Below, piece after piece: positions 57,144-64,000 of a DNA stretch of 64,000 bases. The position numbers and the translations under genes were made by a program. Source of the stretch: Enterobacter ludwigii (GTDB lineage Bacteria > Pseudomonadota > Gammaproteobacteria > Enterobacterales > Enterobacteriaceae); contig NZ_CP017279.1 in the NCBI RefSeq assembly GCF_001750725.1, positions 3,348,001-3,412,000 of the forward strand. Reading direction: 5' to 3'. A model generated the notes under the pieces. The model made no database searches, was not told the DNA's origin, and saw only the letters and a list, made by a program, of their open reading frames with translations. Position 1 is the stretch's first letter; every line of letters begins with the position of its first letter.

Positions 57144-58466
57144 ATGCAAGCTTATTTCGACCAACTCGATCGTGTTCGTTACGAAGGCCCGAAAACAACC
57201 AATCCTTTAGCATTTCGTCACTACAACCCGGATGAGCTGGTGCTGGGTAAGCGCATGGAAGATCATTTGCGCTTTGCCGCCTGTTACTGGCATACCTTCT
57301 GCTGGAACGGAGCCGATATGTTCGGCGTGGGTTCCTTTGACCGTCCATGGCAGCAGCCGGGTGAGGCCATCGAGCTGGCGAAGCGTAAAGCCGATGTCGC
57401 CTTTGAATTCTTCCACAAACTGAACGTGCCGTACTACTGCTTCCATGACGTGGATGTGTCGCCGGAAGGCGCCTCACTGAAAGAGTATCTGAACAATTTC
57501 GCGCAGATGGTGGATGTGCTGGCGGCTAAACAGCAGCAAAGCGGCGTGAAGCTGCTGTGGGGCACGGCCAACTGCTTTACCAACCCACGCTATGGCGCGG
57601 GTGCGGCAACCAATCCTGATCCGGAAGTGTTTAGCTGGGCGGCAACGCAGGTGGTTACCGCAATGAACGCCACGCATCAGCTGGGCGGCGAAAACTATGT
57701 GCTGTGGGGCGGTCGTGAAGGCTATGAAACCCTGCTCAACACCGACCTGCGTCAGGAGCGCGAGCAGATTGGCCGCTTTATGCAGATGGTGGTCGACCAT
57801 AAACACAAAATCGGTTTCCGCGGTACGCTGCTGATCGAACCGAAGCCTCAGGAACCTACTAAGCACCAGTACGACTACGACGTTGCTACCGTGTACGGCT
57901 TCCTGAAACAGTTCGGCCTGGAAAAAGAGATCAAAGTTAACATTGAAGCCAACCATGCCACGCTGGCCGGCCACTCTTTCCATCACGAGATCGCGTCTGC
58001 TATCGCGCTGGGTATCTTCGGTTCTGTTGATGCTAACCGCGGCGATGCGCAACTGGGTTGGGATACCGACCAGTTCCCGAACAGCGTGGAAGAGAATGCG
58101 CTGGTGATGTATGAAATTATCAAAGCGGGGGGGTTCACCACCGGCGGGCTGAACTTCGATGCCAAAGTGCGCCGTCAGAGCACCGACAAATACGACCTGT
58201 TCTATGGCCATATTGGCGCAATGGATACCATGGCGTTGGCGCTGAAAGTCGCCGCCCGCATGATTGAAGACGGTGAACTGGATAAACGTGTCGCGAAGCG
58301 TTATAGCGGCTGGAACAGTGAGCTGGGTCAGCAAATTTTGAAAGGCCAGTTATCGCTTGCGGACGTCGCGAAGTACGCTGAACAACATCAACTGGCACCG
58401 CAGCATCAGAGCGGGCATCAGGAGCTGCTGGAAAACCTGGTTAATCACTACCTGTTCGATAAATAA
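57144..58466 (+). CDS. xylA: D-xylose isomerase
   Basis: XylA converts D-xylose to D-xylulose in the cytoplasm. It is a 440-residue TIM-barrel enzyme using two divalent metals. Landmarks are the catalytic His in [11 protein letters not shown] (about 100-110), the metal-binding [16 protein letters not shown] (about 229-244), and [15 protein letters not shown] and [16 protein letters not shown] with their Glu, His and Asp ligands. ATG 57144 ([11 protein letters not shown]) gives the E. coli length; an open extension of 21 codons is not conserved. xylB follows after a REP element. Confidence 0.98.
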   Translation: MQAYFDQLDRVRYEGPKTTNPLAFRHYNPDELVLGKRMEDHLRFAACYWHTFCWNGADMFGVGSFDRPWQQPGEAIELAKRKADVAFEFFHKLNVPYYCFHDVDVSPEGASLKEYLNNFAQMVDVLAAKQQQSGVKLLWGTANCFTNPRYGAGAATNPDPEVFSWAATQVVTAMNATHQLGGENYVLWGGREGYETLLNTDLRQEREQIGRFMQMVVDHKHKIGFRGTLLIEPKPQEPTKHQYDYDVATVYGFLKQFGLEKEIKVNIEANHATLAGHSFHHEIASAIALGIFGSVDANRGDAQLGWDTDQFPNSVEENALVMYEIIKAGGFTTGGLNFDAKVRRQSTDKYDLFYGHIGAMDTMALALKVAARMIEDGELDKRVAKRYSGWNSELGQQILKGQLSLADVAKYAEQHQLAPQHQSGHQELLENLVNHYLFDK

Positions 58467-58488
58467 CAGCGAGTAGATAATAACGTAA

Positions 58489-58514
58489 GCCCGGTAAGCG
58501 TCGCGCCACCGGGC
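58489..58514. repeat. REP element between xylA and xylB
   Basis: GCCCGGT-(12)-ACCGGGC with inner AAGCGTCGCGCC is a classical REP unit. Its position between xylA and xylB suggests it stabilises upstream xylA mRNA and lowers xylB. Confidence 0.88.
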
Positions 58515-58537
58515 ATTTCTGTTAAAGGAGTCACCGA

Positions 58538-59992
58538 ATGTATATCGGGATTGATCTTGGCACATCGGGTGTGAAAGCCATCCTGTTAAGCGAGCAGGGC
58601 GACGTGTTAGCAACGCAGACAGAAAAGCTGCAGGTCTCACGTCCGCATCCGCTATGGTCGGAACAGGATCCGGAGCAGTGGTGGCTGGCAACGGATCGTG
58701 CAATCAAAGCGCTAGGTGAACAGCACAGTCTGCGTGACGTCAAAGCCCTCGGCATTGCCGGGCAAATGCACGGCGCGACGTTACTGGACAGTCAGCATCA
58801 CGTTCTGCGACCGGCCATTCTCTGGAACGATGGTCGCTGTGCAGAAGAGTGCGCACTCCTTGAAGAGCGAGTACCCACCTCCCGCAGTATCACCGGCAAC
58901 CTGATGATGCCCGGTTTTACCGCACCAAAGTTACTGTGGGTACACCGCCATGAACCGGAAATTTTCCGTCAGGTGGCGAAAGTTTTACTGCCAAAAGATT
59001 ATCTGCGTTTTCGCATGACGGGTGATTTCGCCAGCGACATGTCCGACGCTGCCGGCACGATGTGGCTCGACGTGGCCAAACGTGACTGGAGCGAGGCCAT
59101 GCTCGATGCCTGCCACCTGACTCGCGAACATATGCCAGCGCTCTATGAGGGCAGTGAGATAACGGGTACCTTACAGCCTGCCGTCGCAGAACGCTGGAAT
59201 ATGCCCGCTGTCCCGGTGGTGGCCGGTGGCGGTGACAACGCGGCGGGTGCCGTGGGGGTCGGGATGGTGGAAGCCGGGCAGGCGATGCTTTCGCTGGGAA
59301 CGTCTGGCGTCTATTTTGCGGTCAGCGATGGTTATCGCAGTAATCCTGAAAGTGCCGTTCACAGTTTCTGCCATGCGCTGCCGGGAAAATGGCATCTGAT
59401 GTCGGTTATGTTGAGCGCCGCCTCTTGCCTTGACTGGGCCGCGAAACTGACCGGGATGGCTGATGTTCCGGCACTGATTGCTGCTGCACAGCTGGCGGAT
59501 GAAAGTGCGGGTACCGTCTGGTTTTTACCTTATCTTTCCGGCGAGCGCACGCCGCATAACAATCCGGAAGCGAAAGGGGTGTTCTTTGGGTTAACCCATC
59601 AGCATGGCCCGGCGGAACTGGCTCGTGCCGTTCTGGAAGGCGTGGGATATGCCCTGGCGGACGGAATGGACGTGGTGCATGACTGCGGTGTGACGCCGGC
59701 GAGTATCACCCTGATTGGCGGCGGTGCGCGTAGCAGCTACTGGCGCCAGATGCTGTCTGATATCAGCGGACTGCAGCTCGATTTTCGTACCGGTGGTGAT
59801 GTGGGGCCTGCGCTCGGTGCAGCGCGACTGGCACAGATTGCCATGAACCCGGAAACGCCGCTTTCTCAGCTGTTACCGCAGCTTCAACTGGAACAGGCGC
59901 ATCTGCCTGATGCGGCACGTCATGCGCGTTATGCGCAAAGACGCGAGGTCTTTCGCAAAATCTACCAACAGCTGCTGCCGCTGATGTCGTAA
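58538..59992 (+). CDS. xylB: D-xylulokinase
   Basis: XylB phosphorylates D-xylulose to D-xylulose 5-phosphate. It is a 484-residue FGGY kinase. The actin-like start YIGIDLGTSGVKAILL (2-17) binds ATP. The catalytic Asp is in VAGGGDNAAGAVGVG (about 228-242). MHGATLLD (near 77) contacts the sugar, and LIGGGARSSYWRQMLSDI is the second FGGY motif. It is the last recognisable xyl gene. It starts 22 bases after a REP element, with a TAAAGGAG ribosome site. Confidence 0.97.
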   Translation: MYIGIDLGTSGVKAILLSEQGDVLATQTEKLQVSRPHPLWSEQDPEQWWLATDRAIKALGEQHSLRDVKALGIAGQMHGATLLDSQHHVLRPAILWNDGRCAEECALLEERVPTSRSITGNLMMPGFTAPKLLWVHRHEPEIFRQVAKVLLPKDYLRFRMTGDFASDMSDAAGTMWLDVAKRDWSEAMLDACHLTREHMPALYEGSEITGTLQPAVAERWNMPAVPVVAGGGDNAAGAVGVGMVEAGQAMLSLGTSGVYFAVSDGYRSNPESAVHSFCHALPGKWHLMSVMLSAASCLDWAAKLTGMADVPALIAAAQLADESAGTVWFLPYLSGERTPHNNPEAKGVFFGLTHQHGPAELARAVLEGVGYALADGMDVVHDCGVTPASITLIGGGARSSYWRQMLSDISGLQLDFRTGGDVGPALGAARLAQIAMNPETPLSQLLPQLQLEQAHLPDAARHARYAQRREVFRKIYQQLLPLMS

Positions 59993-60056
59993 ATACGGTT
60001 GTCTGTCAGAGGCACGAGGTTGTCCTTTTTTGGTCTGTGCGGGCCTTTATTTCCTT

Positions 60057-60082
60057 GCCAGTATGGTGTCATACCCACTGGC
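60057..60082. promoter_or_regulatory. Inverted repeat upstream of the cysteine hydrolase gene
   Basis: GCCAGT (60057-60062) and ACTGGC (60077-60082) are perfect complements around a centre that itself reads ATG-GTGT-CAT. It lies 14 bases before the start codon at 60096. It could be an operator for the GlxA-type regulator encoded two genes down, or an mRNA hairpin near the ribosome site. Confidence 0.45.
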
Positions 60083-60095
60083 GAGGAGATTCAAC

Positions 60096-60635
60096 ATGTC
60101 ACGTACTGCATTAATCAACATCGATACTCAGCAGTCTTTTCATCATCGTCATTACTGGCAGGAGGACGAGATTCCTGCCTTTCAGCAGGCGATGCTGGGG
60201 CTGATTGAGGGCTGCCAGGCGCGTGGCATTCCTGTCGTTGATATTTTCCATGTAGATGAAGACGGTCCGTTCACACTGCAAAGCGGCTATGTCAAACCGA
60301 TGGCCTTTTTACGTCATCAGCCGGACGTGGTCTTCCAGAAACACGTCCATAATGCGTTCACGGATACCGGGCTTGACCGCTGGCTGCGTGAGCGAGACAT
60401 TAATCAGCTCATCGTGTGCGGCATTCGCACGGAACAATGCTGTGAAACCACTGCGCGGGTGGCATCCGATCTGGGCTATGCTGTGACCTTTGTTAGCGAG
60501 GCAACGCTCACGTTTCCAATGACGCACAAGGGGATAACCCTGAGCGCAGAGGAACTGCGTCATCGTACCGAGACGGTACTGGCCGGGCGGTTTGCCGACA
60601 TTAAAACGGTTGCGGAGACGCTGGAGTCACTGTAA
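60096..60635 (+). CDS. Cysteine hydrolase, isochorismatase family
   Basis: A 179-residue alpha/beta protein of the isochorismatase-like cysteine hydrolase family (nicotinamidase, biuret hydrolase and relatives). The triad is visible: Asp in LINIDTQQSF (near 9), Lys in VVFQKHVHNAF (near 82), and Cys in CGIRTEQCCETTARVAS (near 113-114). The substrate is unknown. The start is ATG 60096 with GAGGAG upstream; the longer frame is not conserved. Its stop overlaps the start of a GlxA-type regulator (TAATG), so the two are coupled. It is 103 bases after xylB and probably its own unit. Confidence 0.86.
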   Translation: MSRTALINIDTQQSFHHRHYWQEDEIPAFQQAMLGLIEGCQARGIPVVDIFHVDEDGPFTLQSGYVKPMAFLRHQPDVVFQKHVHNAFTDTGLDRWLRERDINQLIVCGIRTEQCCETTARVASDLGYAVTFVSEATLTFPMTHKGITLSAEELRHRTETVLAGRFADIKTVAETLESL

Positions 60636-61555
60636 TGAGCATCGACGTCTGGTTTGTGATGTTGCCCGGGGTGCTGTCATTAGACATGACGGGCCCGGCA
60701 GAGACCTTTGTGCTGGCAGGGGACGCGTTTCGCCTGCATTACATTGGTCCGCAGGCAGAGGTTCCGACGTCGATTGGTCTGATGATGGGCGGTATTCAGC
60801 CGCTGCCGGAAAGCCTGCCTGAGGGCAGTTTGCTGGTGCTGCCGGGGGTAAGCGACTCCCGCTTTCAGTTTTCAACGCCGCAGGCGCAGTTGATTCAGCA
60901 CTGGTTAATGCGCCTGCAGCCGCACATTCATCGTCAGGATATCACCGTCATGTGCGTCTGTTCAGGGGCGTTGCTGGCGGCAAAATCGGGCTTGCTGAAT
61001 CACCGGCAGTGCACAACGCATCATGACGTTATAAGCCGTTTGCGTACGGCGGCTCCGACGGCAATCATCAAAGAAAACCGGATCTTCGTGCAGGATGAGA
61101 ATATCTGGACCAGCGCCGGCATCACCTCGGGCATCGACCTGGCGCTGCATATGATTAACCGTCTGTGTGGCGCAGAAAAAGCGCTGGCCGTGGCGCGCGA
61201 AATGGTGGTCTGGTTTCGTCGCTCCGGGGACGATCCCCAGCTGTCGCCATGGTTACGCTACCGCAATCATCTTCACCCGGCCATTCATCGCGCGCAGGAT
61301 GCGCTTACCACCGAGCCGCACAAAGCCTGGGCTTTACCCGAGATTGCCGCTCTGGCGCATGTCAGCCCGCGCCATTTAACGCGGCTTTTTCAGACGCATT
61401 TAGGGATAAGCGTTCGCGACTATCTGGAGCAGTTGCGTCTGGCGGTGGCTGAACAGTGGCTGTTGCAAGGGCGTGGCGTGGAACAGGCCTCACTGGCCGC
61501 GGGGTTTTCCTCCCCGCGCCAGTATCATCGTGCCCGACAGCGCAGCGTTAACTGA
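60635..61555 (+). CDS. GlxA-type regulator (DJ-1/PfpI domain + AraC helix-turn-helix)
   Basis: A 306-residue transcription factor. Residues 1-175 form a class I glutamine-amidotransferase-like DJ-1/PfpI domain, with the nucleophile-elbow Cys in [16 protein letters not shown] (about 106-121). Residues about 215-305 hold two AraC-type helix-turn-helices ([36 protein letters not shown]). Such proteins usually sense amino-group or quaternary-amine compounds. Here it is coupled to a cysteine hydrolase gene and probably controls it. It overlaps convergent wecH by 8 bases. Not itself named; E. coli has only distant relatives. Confidence 0.88.
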   Translation: MSIDVWFVMLPGVLSLDMTGPAETFVLAGDAFRLHYIGPQAEVPTSIGLMMGGIQPLPESLPEGSLLVLPGVSDSRFQFSTPQAQLIQHWLMRLQPHIHRQDITVMCVCSGALLAAKSGLLNHRQCTTHHDVISRLRTAAPTAIIKENRIFVQDENIWTSAGITSGIDLALHMINRLCGAEKALAVAREMVVWFRRSGDDPQLSPWLRYRNHLHPAIHRAQDALTTEPHKAWALPEIAALAHVSPRHLTRLFQTHLGISVRDYLEQLRLAVAEQWLLQGRGVEQASLAAGFSSPRQYHRARQRSVN

Positions 61556-62543
61556 CGAAGCGGCGGGTGTCGAACTTCTGCAGCAGCATTGACAGCAGCA
61601 GGCTCGTCATCAGCGTGACGGTGAAAATCCAGAGAATATCCAGTACCGGCCAGCTTTTGAACTCGACCCCTCTCGTTCTCAGGGCGTGGATCACCAGCGC
61701 GTGAAAACCGTATATACCGAGCGAGTGCCGGGAGATAACGCTCAACACCGGAAGAGGGCGTGCGTTCAGGGTGTTTTTGGCGAGCGTAAGCAGGGATACG
61801 GCACAGATGAAGACCATCGGGCCGCAATACAGGTACCAGGTATCGGCAAAATTGCCGCGCCATTGCAGTTCATGCAGCGTTCCACGCGAAATCACGATCA
61901 CGCCGATGATAAACAGCGCTGCACATAGCCCGTTCATGCCGCGTTTTTGGGTGTCCATCATCCCGATAGCTCGCCCCAGCATGCCGTAGAGCACGTAGTA
62001 AAAGGTATCGCCGTTGATGTAGAGATTGACCGGTAACCATTCAAAACCATCAATTTTCTGCGAGACCGTATTCGGGTTGGCTATGATGCCAATGACCACC
62101 ATCAGCGCCAGCAGCATTTTCCCGCTCACGGTTTTCACCTGAATCAGTGGGGAAACCAGATAGATAACGATAATGGCGAAGAAAAACCACAGATGGTAGA
62201 AGACGGGTTTTTGCAGAAGGTGTTTGAGAGATAGCCCGGCGTTAATCGAGGTGAACAGGGTGATATAGAGCAAGGCCACGGCGCTGTAGAAGCCCAGGCA
62301 GGCGGCGATGCGGATAAAATGACGCGGTTGCGCGCTACGCTCGCCAAAAAAGAGAAAGCCGGAAATCATAAAGAACAACGGCACACTGACCCGCGACGCG
62401 GAGTTAAGAATATTGGCTATATCCCAGTTAACAGGGCTGATACTGTGCGCATTGGTGACATACCAGGTCGTCGTGTGGATCATGACCACCATCAGACACG
62501 CTATTCCTCGCAGATTATCAATCCAGCTAATTTTTGACGACAT
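61548..62543 (-). CDS. wecH: O-acetyltransferase WecH (YiaH), enterobacterial common antigen
   Basis: WecH O-acetylates GlcNAc residues of enterobacterial common antigen. It is a 331-residue integral membrane acyltransferase-3 family protein with about ten hydrophobic segments. The conserved His of the active region is in [15 protein letters not shown] (near 22), and the [17 protein letters not shown] motif lies at about 52-68. It starts [14 protein letters not shown]. It has no neighbour in a polysaccharide operon, as in E. coli. It converges on the GlxA-type gene with an 8-base overlap. Confidence 0.94.
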   Translation of the reverse strand: MSSKISWIDNLRGIACLMVVMIHTTTWYVTNAHSISPVNWDIANILNSASRVSVPLFFMISGFLFFGERSAQPRHFIRIAACLGFYSAVALLYITLFTSINAGLSLKHLLQKPVFYHLWFFFAIIVIYLVSPLIQVKTVSGKMLLALMVVIGIIANPNTVSQKIDGFEWLPVNLYINGDTFYYVLYGMLGRAIGMMDTQKRGMNGLCAALFIIGVIVISRGTLHELQWRGNFADTWYLYCGPMVFICAVSLLTLAKNTLNARPLPVLSVISRHSLGIYGFHALVIHALRTRGVEFKSWPVLDILWIFTVTLMTSLLLSMLLQKFDTRRFVS

Positions 62544-62727
62544 CAGTTCCTCATCATCCCTTGTAAATTCAGTGTGACTGCGATTGTATTGAAGCCTCTC
62601 TCTGGAAAATTCTGAGTTTTATTGAGCAGCCTTGTTTGAAAGCCGCGAGGTTCGCAGAATGCCAGGGCATAATCTATAAAAGCTTTGCTACTAAAAATAA
62701 CAGCCACTGAACAGGGCGGTAATAAAA

Positions 62728-63033
62728 ATGATGATGAAGCGTGCGGCGTCACTCTTTCTGCTGTTTATCCTGGCAGGATGCAGTACGCCACCCTCTGCAC
62801 CCGTGCAAAAAGCACAGCAGGGAAAAATCAGCCCGGAACGCTCCCTGAATATGGAGCAGTTCTGTAAGGATCAGGCTGCGCGCCGCTATAACTCGGATGC
62901 GCAGAACATTGATGTCACCGGATTTGAGCGATTCCAGGGGAGTTATGAGCTGAAAGGCCATACGTCCCGTAAAGAGGGCTTTGTCTGTTCGTTTGACGCA
63001 GACGGTCAGTTTTTACATCTCTCCATGCGCTAA
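62728..63033 (+). CDS. ysaB: YsaB, small lipoprotein
   Basis: A 101-residue lipoprotein. The signal peptide MMMKRAASLFLLFILAGC ends in a lipobox LAGC, so the mature N-terminal Cys18 is lipid-modified; the next residues (Ser-Thr) suit outer-membrane sorting. The mature part has MEQFCKDQAARRYN, TGFERFQGSYE and FVCSFDADGQFLHLSMR, with two Cys that could form a disulfide. It matches E. coli YsaB, function unknown. Three adjacent ATG codons make the exact start uncertain by two residues. Confidence 0.92.
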   Translation: MMMKRAASLFLLFILAGCSTPPSAPVQKAQQGKISPERSLNMEQFCKDQAARRYNSDAQNIDVTGFERFQGSYELKGHTSRKEGFVCSFDADGQFLHLSMR

Positions 63034-63057
63034 GCCGCTCGCATAATCAACAGCCAG

Positions 63058-63078
63058 ACGCCAGCGACTGCCTGGCGT
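63058..63078 (+). promoter_or_regulatory. Hairpin after ysaB, possible weak terminator
   Basis: ACGCCAG-(7)-CTGGCGT is a perfect 7-bp stem 25 bases after the ysaB stop, followed by a broken T-rich stretch. It separates ysaB from the glyQ promoter, where a TATACT hexamer (63147-63152) is a plausible -10 without a clear -35. Confidence 0.4.
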
Positions 63079-63194
63079 GGTGGCTTATTTCCCCAATTTT
63101 CCCTAAACAAACCCGTTTCGTACTGTATATCTTGCAGGCAGCGGGTATACTGGTCCCTTCCATTTAAAACCACACGTATCCAGCACGACATACT

Positions 63195-64000
63195 ATGCAA
63201 AAGTTTGATACCAAGACCTTCCAGGGCCTGATCCTGACCTTACAGGATTACTGGGCTCGTCAGGGCTGTACCATTGTTCAACCTTTGGACATGGAAGTAG
63301 GCGCAGGCACTTCACACCCAATGACCAGCTTACGCGCGTTGGGGCCGGAGCCAATGGCGACTGCTTATGTGCAACCTTCACGTCGTCCGACCGATGGCCG
63401 TTACGGCGAAAACCCGAACCGTCTGCAGCATTACTATCAGTTCCAGGTGGTGATTAAGCCATCGCCAGACAACATTCAGGAACTGTACCTCGGGTCACTG
63501 AAAGAGCTGGGTATGGATCCAACCATTCACGATATCCGTTTCGTGGAAGATAACTGGGAGAACCCAACGCTGGGTGCCTGGGGTCTGGGTTGGGAAGTGT
63601 GGCTGAACGGTATGGAAGTGACGCAGTTCACTTACTTCCAGCAGGTTGGCGGTCTGGAATGTAAACCGATTACCGGCGAAATCACCTACGGTCTGGAACG
63701 TCTGGCCATGTATATTCAGGGCGTAGACAGCGTTTACGACTTGGTCTGGAGCGACGGCCCGCTGGGTAAAACCACCTACGGCGACGTGTTCCATCAGAAC
63801 GAAGTGGAGCAATCCACTTATAACTTCGAATACGCGGATGTGGACTTCCTGTTCACCTGCTTCGAGCAGTACGAGAAAGAAGCGCAGCAGTTGTTGGCGC
63901 TGGAGTCTCCGCTGCCGCTGCCTGCTTACGAGCGTATTCTGAAGGCCGCCCACAGCTTCAACCTGCTGGACGCCCGCAAAGCCATCTCCGTGACTGAACG
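63195..64000 (+). CDS. glyQ: Glycine-tRNA ligase alpha subunit (partial, runs off the window)
   Basis: GlyQ is the catalytic alpha subunit of the alpha2beta2 glycyl-tRNA synthetase of bacteria; glyS should follow beyond the window. It begins at ATG 63195 ([20 protein letters not shown]), and 268 codons are present of about 303. Class II synthetase features are seen: the motif 2-like [19 protein letters not shown] (about 56-74) and motif 3 region [22 protein letters not shown] (about 152-173). The reading is open to the edge with no defect. There is no T-box, as expected for an enteric. Confidence 0.96.
   Translation, partial: MQKFDTKTFQGLILTLQDYWARQGCTIVQPLDMEVGAGTSHPMTSLRALGPEPMATAYVQPSRRPTDGRYGENPNRLQHYYQFQVVIKPSPDNIQELYLGSLKELGMDPTIHDIRFVEDNWENPTLGAWGLGWEVWLNGMEVTQFTYFQQVGGLECKPITGEITYGLERLAMYIQGVDSVYDLVWSDGPLGKTTYGDVFHQNEVEQSTYNFEYADVDFLFTCFEQYEKEAQQLLALESPLPLPAYERILKAAHSFNLLDARKAISVTE

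Noticed and set aside
57474..58334. A 286-codon open frame antisense to xylA
   Set aside because: Composition (His, Arg, Phe-rich) and lack of motifs or ribosome site mark it as a shadow of xylA.

Overview
The window reads as ordinary chromosome of an Enterobacteriaceae species, most likely Enterobacter or a close genus (Lelliottia, Leclercia, Kosakonia). Nearly every gene has an E. coli K-12 counterpart of the same length, and most lie in the order of the K-12 waa-to-xyl segment. The departures are typical of Enterobacter/Klebsiella: a yiaKLX1X2PQRS cluster instead of yiaKLMNOPQRS, an extra GH127 cassette, and a different glycosyltransferase pair at the waaH position. Species assignment is inference. 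I see no insertion sequence, prophage, tRNA, rRNA, CRISPR array or attachment site. Layout: 1-2078 (minus) is the LPS inner-core operon hldD-waaF-waaC, with waaC cut by the window edge. 2294-4525 (plus) is the threonine-catabolic pair kbl-tdh. 4556-10495 (minus) holds two glycosyltransferase-like genes, then yibQ-envC-gpmI. 10742-13855 (plus) is yibN-grxC-secB-gpsA-cysE, followed by convergent trmL. 14371-19503 (minus) carries an AAHS-family transporter and the L-lactate operon lldPRD with two LldR-type operators. 19789-23952 (minus) is yibL and the mannitol operon mtlA-mtlD-mtlR, with five CRP sites upstream of mtlA. 24608-31759 (plus) is yibI-yibH, yibF, selA-selB and aldB. Then come yiaU/yiaT (divergent), a GH127 hydrolase + GPH transporter operon facing an AraC-type regulator (33675-38084), and the minus-strand diketogulonate/L-ascorbate cluster yiaK-yiaL-yiaX1-yiaX2-lyxK-sgbH-sgbU-sgbE, controlled by divergent yiaJ (38085-46678). 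46682-51748 holds ysaA, avtA, malS (with MalT boxes) and bax. 51796-59992 is the D-xylose regulon: xylFGHR on minus, xylAB on plus. The right end has a cysteine-hydrolase/GlxA-type regulator pair, wecH, ysaB and the start of glyQ. The main theme is carbon-source use: mannitol, L-lactate, ascorbate/diketogulonate, xylose, maltodextrin and probably plant arabinosides, mostly in self-contained operons next to their own regulators. The yia and xyl clusters both end at D-xylulose 5-phosphate, through two separate FGGY kinases (LyxK, XylB) and the epimerases SgbU and SgbE. The GH127 cassette would feed cytoplasmic L-arabinose to ara genes that are not in this window. Short GC-rich palindromes of the CCCTCTCC/GGAGAGGG type, and two classical REP units, lie in at least seven intergenic gaps. 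No clearly new biological system stands out. The best candidates for a second look are the Cys-less rhodanese YibN, the uncharacterised YiaX1, the glycosyltransferase pair at the waaH locus, the hairpin over the trmL ribosome site, and the hydrolase/GlxA pair with its inverted repeat.
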